NCBI GenBank assembly: GCA_900548345.1
Contig: URKA01000026.1
Location: 1 to 46,504 of the forward strand
Direction: 5' to 3'
From: an uncultured Paraprevotella sp.
GTDB lineage: Bacteria > Bacteroidota > Bacteroidia > Bacteroidales > Bacteroidaceae
Length of the DNA stretch: 46,504 nucleotides
Made by a program: the position numbers and the translations under genes
Shown here: in pieces, positions 43,181 to 46,504 of the stretch
How positions within the stretch are numbered: the stretch's first letter is position 1
Layout of the letters: every line of letters starts with the position of its first letter
Notes under the pieces: model-generated
The model's database searches: none
What the model was told of the DNA's origin: nothing
The model's input: only the letters and a program-made list of their open reading frames with translations

Positions 43181-43888
43181 TTACAAATCGAGAAGATAAG
43201 ACTGCATATCACGCAAATCTATAGTCCACAACTTCCCGCACAAGGATGTGCCGTAGCCACAAATCAATTTCATAACCTCATGAGCCTCCACACTGCCCAC
43301 CACAGCCGCCGTCATGCCCACCACACCTTTGGACGGCGGCGGCATACGCAATGTAGCCTCCTCATCCGTATACAAATCACGGTAAGTCTTAGGATTCTCA
43401 CCACAACAGAACACGGACACCTGGCCGCAGAAATCCACAATGGCTCCATACACATACGGCTTATGCAGGGCCGAACAAGTATCGCTCAACAAGAAACGAG
43501 TCGCAAAGTTGTCGCAGGCATCCACGACAATATCATAGTCGGCAATGACTGAGGTGGCGTTCTCTTCCGTCAGCCGATACGGATAGGTACAGATTTGCAC
43601 CTCACTGTTCAAGGCCTGCAACCGCTCTGCCGCCCGTTCCGTCTTTGAAATCCCCACCTCATCTTCGGTATACAACACTTGGCGGTGCAAGTTGCTTACA
43701 CTTACCGTATCTTCATCCATCAGTCCGAGAGTGCCCACACCTGCACCTACCAGATACAGAGCAATGGGCGAACCTAATCCACCGGCACCGACAATCAGCA
43801 CCTTGGCATTCCTTAGTTTCTCCTGCCCCTCGCTCCCTATCTCAGGCAATATGTCCTGACGGGCATATCTTTCATTCATAGATTTCAT
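43181..43888 (-). CDS. thiF: ThiF/HesA/MoeB-family adenylyltransferase
   Basis: This 235-residue E1-like enzyme should adenylate the C-terminal Gly of ThiS so that sulfur can be loaded for thiazole synthesis. Start at ATG 43888 (MKSMNERYARQ). The next ATG (MNERY) is equally likely, and a TTG at 43897 is less so. The nucleotide-binding motif is VLIVGAGGLGS (G34-x-G36-G37-x-G39), followed by DEDTVSVSNLHRQVLY and the VDACDNFATRF loop. The usual zinc Cys pair (CYRCLFP-type) is replaced by TYRDLYTDE, and no Cys is found before GVVG, so both the zinc site and the catalytic Cys of E. coli ThiF seem absent. It is the last gene of the thi operon, 15 bases after thiH. Confidence 0.9.
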   Translation of the reverse strand: MKSMNERYARQDILPEIGSEGQEKLRNAKVLIVGAGGLGSPIALYLVGAGVGTLGLMDEDTVSVSNLHRQVLYTEDEVGISKTERAAERLQALNSEVQICTYPYRLTEENATSVIADYDIVVDACDNFATRFLLSDTCSALHKPYVYGAIVDFCGQVSVFCCGENPKTYRDLYTDEEATLRMPPPSKGVVGMTAAVVGSVEAHEVMKLICGYGTSLCGKLWTIDLRDMQSYLLDL

Positions 43889-43903
43889 GAATCTCAATGT
43901 TTC

Positions 43904-45073
43904 TCAAGCGTGCACAAAAGATTTGAGATCGAAACTGGCATCCCAGTCTTTCCAGACCGGTTCCCGTCCCATCCGGCGCAAAGCCTGCTCAACTTCCACC
44001 GCAGTCCGCTCGTCACTGACATGAAATTGTTCAAGGGCTTGCGGATAAGTATAATATCCTCCCGGTTCCGTCTTGCTTTCCGCACTCATGGTCGTCACTC
44101 CCAAGGTAGCCATGTGGTCGCGGATATCTGCCGGTTCTCGCGTGGAATACGAGATATCCACATCATGATCGAAGATACGCATGGCAAAGGTTACTTGAGC
44201 CAGTTCTCGGTCGCTCATGATGACATTCGGCTGGAATCCGCCGTTTTCAGAAGGACGCATGCGGGGGAAATTCACGCTATATTTTGTCTTCCAGTATTTT
44301 TTCTGCAGATAACGCAAATGATAAGCCATCATGGTAATGTCCGTGCGCCATTCCTTTTCCAGACCGATAAGCACCCCCATACCGATGGAATGCACACCGG
44401 CCTGCCCCATCCTGTCAAAACCATTCACCCGCCATTCGAACTTCGACTTCATGCCGCGCGGATGATACAGGTTGTAGTTTGCCTTGTGATAAGTCTCCTG
44501 GAAACAGATGACACCGTTCATTCCATGCTCTTTCAGTTCGGCATATTCTTCTGCCTTCAAAGGCATCACCTCTATTTTCAGATTACTGAAATAGGGTTTG
44601 GCAAGGTCGAGTGCACGCGCCAGATAAGGAACTCCCGCCTTTGCCGGGTTTTCTCCCGTAACAATCAGCAGATTCTCGAAGGGGGCAAGTTTTTTGATTG
44701 CCTTGTATTCATTCTCGATTTCTTCTTCGGTCAGAATAGTACGCGGCATAGGATTGCTGATATGGAACCCGCAATAGACACATGAATTGGTACAGGAATT
44801 AGTGATATAAAGAGGAATGAACATGGAAATGGTCTTTCCGAAACGTTCTTCCGTATACATACGGCTCAGACGTGCCATCGTCTCCAAATAGGGAACGGCA
44901 GCCGGAGACAGCAGTGCCATAAAGTCATCCACCGTACAATGCTCCTTTGACAAAGCACGGCGCACATCGGCATCCGTCTTTGCATAAATCCGCTCCGTGG
45001 TCTCTTCCCACGAAATCTGTTCTAATTCATCTGAAAACATGTTGTTCATTTCTTTATGATAGACATCAGTCAT
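43904..45073 (-). CDS. thiH: 2-iminoacetate synthase ThiH (radical SAM)
   Basis: This 389-residue radical-SAM enzyme splits tyrosine to give dehydroglycine for the thiazole ring of thiamine. The 4Fe-4S motif is C94-x3-C98-x2-C101 in NSCTNSCVYCGFHISN. Conserved stretches follow (VTGENPAKAG, ICFQETYHKANYNLYHPRGMKS, SIGMGVLIGLEKEWRTD, SVNFPRMRPSENG). Length is typical (about 370-380). The ATG at 45073 overlaps the end of thiG by 8 bases. A later start at MNNMFSDELEQ (45049) is also possible and would leave a short gap instead. It uses the thioamide-carrying ThiS pathway with ThiG and ThiF. Confidence 0.96.
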   Translation of the reverse strand: MTDVYHKEMNNMFSDELEQISWEETTERIYAKTDADVRRALSKEHCTVDDFMALLSPAAVPYLETMARLSRMYTEERFGKTISMFIPLYITNSCTNSCVYCGFHISNPMPRTILTEEEIENEYKAIKKLAPFENLLIVTGENPAKAGVPYLARALDLAKPYFSNLKIEVMPLKAEEYAELKEHGMNGVICFQETYHKANYNLYHPRGMKSKFEWRVNGFDRMGQAGVHSIGMGVLIGLEKEWRTDITMMAYHLRYLQKKYWKTKYSVNFPRMRPSENGGFQPNVIMSDRELAQVTFAMRIFDHDVDISYSTREPADIRDHMATLGVTTMSAESKTEPGGYYTYPQALEQFHVSDERTAVEVEQALRRMGREPVWKDWDASFDLKSFVHA

Positions 45074-45842
45074 TAAGGAAAGCCGTCAGGGGAGAACTTG
45101 CCTCAGCCACAAAATTATCTGCCTGCAGACCAAGGCCTGCCTCGTATGCCATACGACCAGCCTCCACGGCATGACGGAACGCAACTGCCATTGCCTCAGG
45201 GTCGCCCGCTACGGCGATGGCTGTATTCACCAGACATGCCGACGCTCCCATCTCCATAGCTTCCGCTGCATGGCTCGGTGCACCGATGCCGGCATCTACC
45301 ACAACCGGCACATTTGCCTGTTCGATGATGATACGCAGGAAGTCACGGGTCTGCAGACCTTTGTTGGTACCGATAGGTGCCCCCAATGGCATGACTGTCG
45401 CAGCTCCCGCTTCCTCCAACCGTTTGCAGAGCGTAGGGTCTGCCTGGCAATAGGGCAATACGACAAATCCCAGTTTCACCAACTGTTCCGTTGCCTTCAA
45501 CGTCTCTATCGAATCCGGCAACAAATAGCGGGGATCCGGATGAATTTCCAGTTTCAACCAGTTGGTGCCGAAAGCCTCACGCGCCATCTGCGCGGCAAAA
45601 ACTGCTTCCTCGGCATCACGGACACCGGAAGTATTGGGTAACAATTGAATCTCAGGACGGATAACATGCTGCAACATATCGTCTTCCTTGTCATCCAGTT
45701 CAACACGCTTCATTGCAAGGGTCACCATTTCCGTACCCGAAGCCTGAATGGCTCTCGCCATCAAAGCATTTGAACTGAACTTTCCGGTACCCAAAAACAG
45801 ACGGGAATGAAATTCACGTCCCGCAATTACCAATTTTTCCAT
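45066..45842 (-). CDS. thiG: thiazole synthase ThiG
   Basis: This 258-residue (beta/alpha)8 enzyme makes the thiazole phosphate from 1-deoxy-xylulose 5-phosphate, dehydroglycine and ThiS thiocarboxylate. The N-terminus (LVIAGREFHSRLFLGTGKFSSN) and the Schiff-base Lys97 in NWLKLEIHPDPRYLLPD are typical. The phosphate-binding segments (VMPLGAPIGTNKGL and PVVVDAGIGAPSHAAEAMEMG) are intact, as is the DACLVNTAI-type end (ASACLVNTAIAVAGDP). Length matches the family. It lies 39 bases after thiS and overlaps thiH. Confidence 0.97.
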   Translation of the reverse strand: MEKLVIAGREFHSRLFLGTGKFSSNALMARAIQASGTEMVTLAMKRVELDDKEDDMLQHVIRPEIQLLPNTSGVRDAEEAVFAAQMAREAFGTNWLKLEIHPDPRYLLPDSIETLKATEQLVKLGFVVLPYCQADPTLCKRLEEAGAATVMPLGAPIGTNKGLQTRDFLRIIIEQANVPVVVDAGIGAPSHAAEAMEMGASACLVNTAIAVAGDPEAMAVAFRHAVEAGRMAYEAGLGLQADNFVAEASSPLTAFLND

Positions 45843-45881
45843 ATCTGTATTTTTGTTTATTATTCTACTTTTATCATTTAA

Positions 45882-46079
45882 CTATCCGCCGCATGCCGCC
45901 TTGATGATGACGATGTTCGCTCCTTCGGACAATGCATAACCGTCCCATTCCGCACGGGGTACCATACGGTTATTCACCGCAACTGCCACTCCCAAAAGCG
46001 GCAGACCGAGTTCTTCCACCAATCGGGCAAGATTTACAGCCGAAGTCTCCGTTTCTTTATTATTTACCGATACTTTCAT
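45882..46079 (-). CDS. thiS: sulfur carrier protein ThiS
   Basis: This 65-residue ubiquitin-like sulfur carrier ends in the required Gly64-Gly65 (IIKAACGG). The start at MKVSVNNKET is chosen because it gives the normal length. The frame is open further upstream, but that part overlaps the riboswitch leader and is not conserved in the family. The middle segment VAVAVNNRMVPRAEWDGYALSEGANI is typical. It is the first gene of the operon, 78 bases downstream of the TPP riboswitch. Confidence 0.94.
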   Translation of the reverse strand: MKVSVNNKETETSAVNLARLVEELGLPLLGVAVAVNNRMVPRAEWDGYALSEGANIVIIKAACGG

Positions 46080-46157
46080 ATAAATATGTATTAAATCATC
46101 CAACAAAATGACGGAAAGAACAAAGAAGCACCGGAAACGGCAAATGAAAAGAAAGTC

Positions 46158-46240
46158 GTAATCCAATTCCTACGGCAGTACGGACTGCATCAGGTTCAAG
46201 GGTATAATCTCAGCCCGGTGGGGCACCCCTTTGTCTTTAC
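46158..46240 (-). ncRNA. TPP riboswitch (THI element)
   Basis: On the minus strand the conserved THI blocks appear in order: GGGGTGCC (46229-46222), CTGAGA (46213-46208), ACCCTTGAACCTGAT (46203-46189) and GTAGGAA (46173-46167). The short variable stem (GCAGTCCGTACTGC) lies between the last two. It precedes thiS and should repress the thiSGHF operon when thiamine pyrophosphate binds. No clear terminator is seen between it and thiS, so control at translation is the simpler guess. Confidence 0.95.
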
Positions 46241-46245
46241 GCAAA

Positions 46246-46253
46246 CAAAGATA
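46246..46253 (-). promoter_or_regulatory. -7 box of the thiSGHF operon
   Basis: TATCTTTG on the minus strand matches TAnnTTTG and lies just upstream of the riboswitch, so that transcription would start at its 5' edge. The sequence 46260-46384 shows nothing further. Confidence 0.7.
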
Positions 46254-46384
46254 CAAAAAAACGGAGAACCGCGGTATCTTTTCCTATATTATTTTACGAT
46301 ATCCGTTAACATTATTTCATCAACAAGCAACAAGAAATAACTTTTTAACAGCCGGAAACTGACAGAATGACCTGACAACTTTAG

Positions 46385-46423
46385 CAAACAAAAAGCGCAA
46401 TCTGTCCGACTGACAGACTGCGC
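46385..46423 (-). terminator. terminator of a minus-strand gene entering from the right edge
   Basis: GCGCAATCTGTC (46395-46406) and GACAGACTGCGC (46412-46423) form a stem with one A/C mismatch and a 5-base loop. On the minus strand it is followed by TTTTTGTTTG. It lies 9 bases beyond the stop codon of the partial frame at the window end. Confidence 0.8.
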
Positions 46424-46432
46424 CTGCTTCTT

Positions 46433-46504
46433 TTATTGGTATATCATTTTATTACTGTCCGCTAAACTATAAATCAGTGAGTCCAACTTCTTGAAAGGGA
46501 GCAG
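46433..46504 (-). CDS. C-terminal end of an unidentified gene (partial)
   Basis: On the minus strand the last 23 codons before a TAA read LLPFKKLDSLIYSLADSNKM then IYQ. The frame is open to the window edge and is followed directly by a terminator, which supports a real gene end. The fragment is too short to name a family. Confidence 0.5.
   Translation of the reverse strand: MLPFKKLDSLIYSLADSNKMIYQ

Overview
The window looks like a chromosomal segment of a gut-type Bacteroidales bacterium. Evidence for this is a SusC/SusD pair, lipoproteins with short lipoboxes, polysaccharide lyases and a GH97 enzyme, AraC-type sensor regulators, and promoters with the Bacteroidales -7 box TAnnTTTG and no clear Shine-Dalgarno sequence. 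The C10 and M6 proteases carrying C-terminal tags that end in NGKKVVK lean towards the Prevotellaceae (Prevotella/Paraprevotella-like). The genus cannot be fixed from the window alone.

Region 1 (88-22306, + strand) is one 12-gene block ending at a strong terminator. It encodes a SusC-like TonB-dependent transporter, a SusD-like lipoprotein, a Calx-beta-like lipoprotein, a C10 cysteine protease, an M6 zinc protease, a TlpA-like thioredoxin, a DUF6029-type outer-membrane protein, three Omp28-related proteins with CxxC motifs, a small tagged protein and a large internally duplicated Ig-like protein. Six products share short C-terminal tags of two flavours. The set has no glycosidase. It reads as a locus for capturing and digesting proteins or peptides at the cell surface, with a thiol-redox component. 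This is the best candidate in the window for an undescribed system.

Region 2 (22307-24396) holds a 21-bp tandem repeat, an MscS channel gene, a bidirectional terminator and a hepT/mntA toxin-antitoxin pair.

Region 3 (24397-37718) is a polysaccharide-degradation island without SusC/D. It has an alginate-lyase-like protein and a GH97 enzyme in one operon, a divergent membrane sensor/AraC regulator that lacks a kinase, an orphan ECF sigma factor followed by a serine hydrolase lipoprotein, and a heparinase II/III-family lyase. Short 22-bp tandem repeats sit in two intergenic gaps.

Region 4 (37828-46504) is mostly housekeeping: yjbQ-dnaG, doxX, cysK, and a TPP-riboswitch-controlled thiS-thiG-thiH-thiF operon. 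Between dnaG and doxX lie two decayed genes: the first ~50 codons of a hybrid two-component regulator, and a GH95-type fucosidase with its middle deleted. They look like the scar of a lost glycan-utilization locus. The window ends in the last codons of an unidentified minus-strand gene with its terminator.
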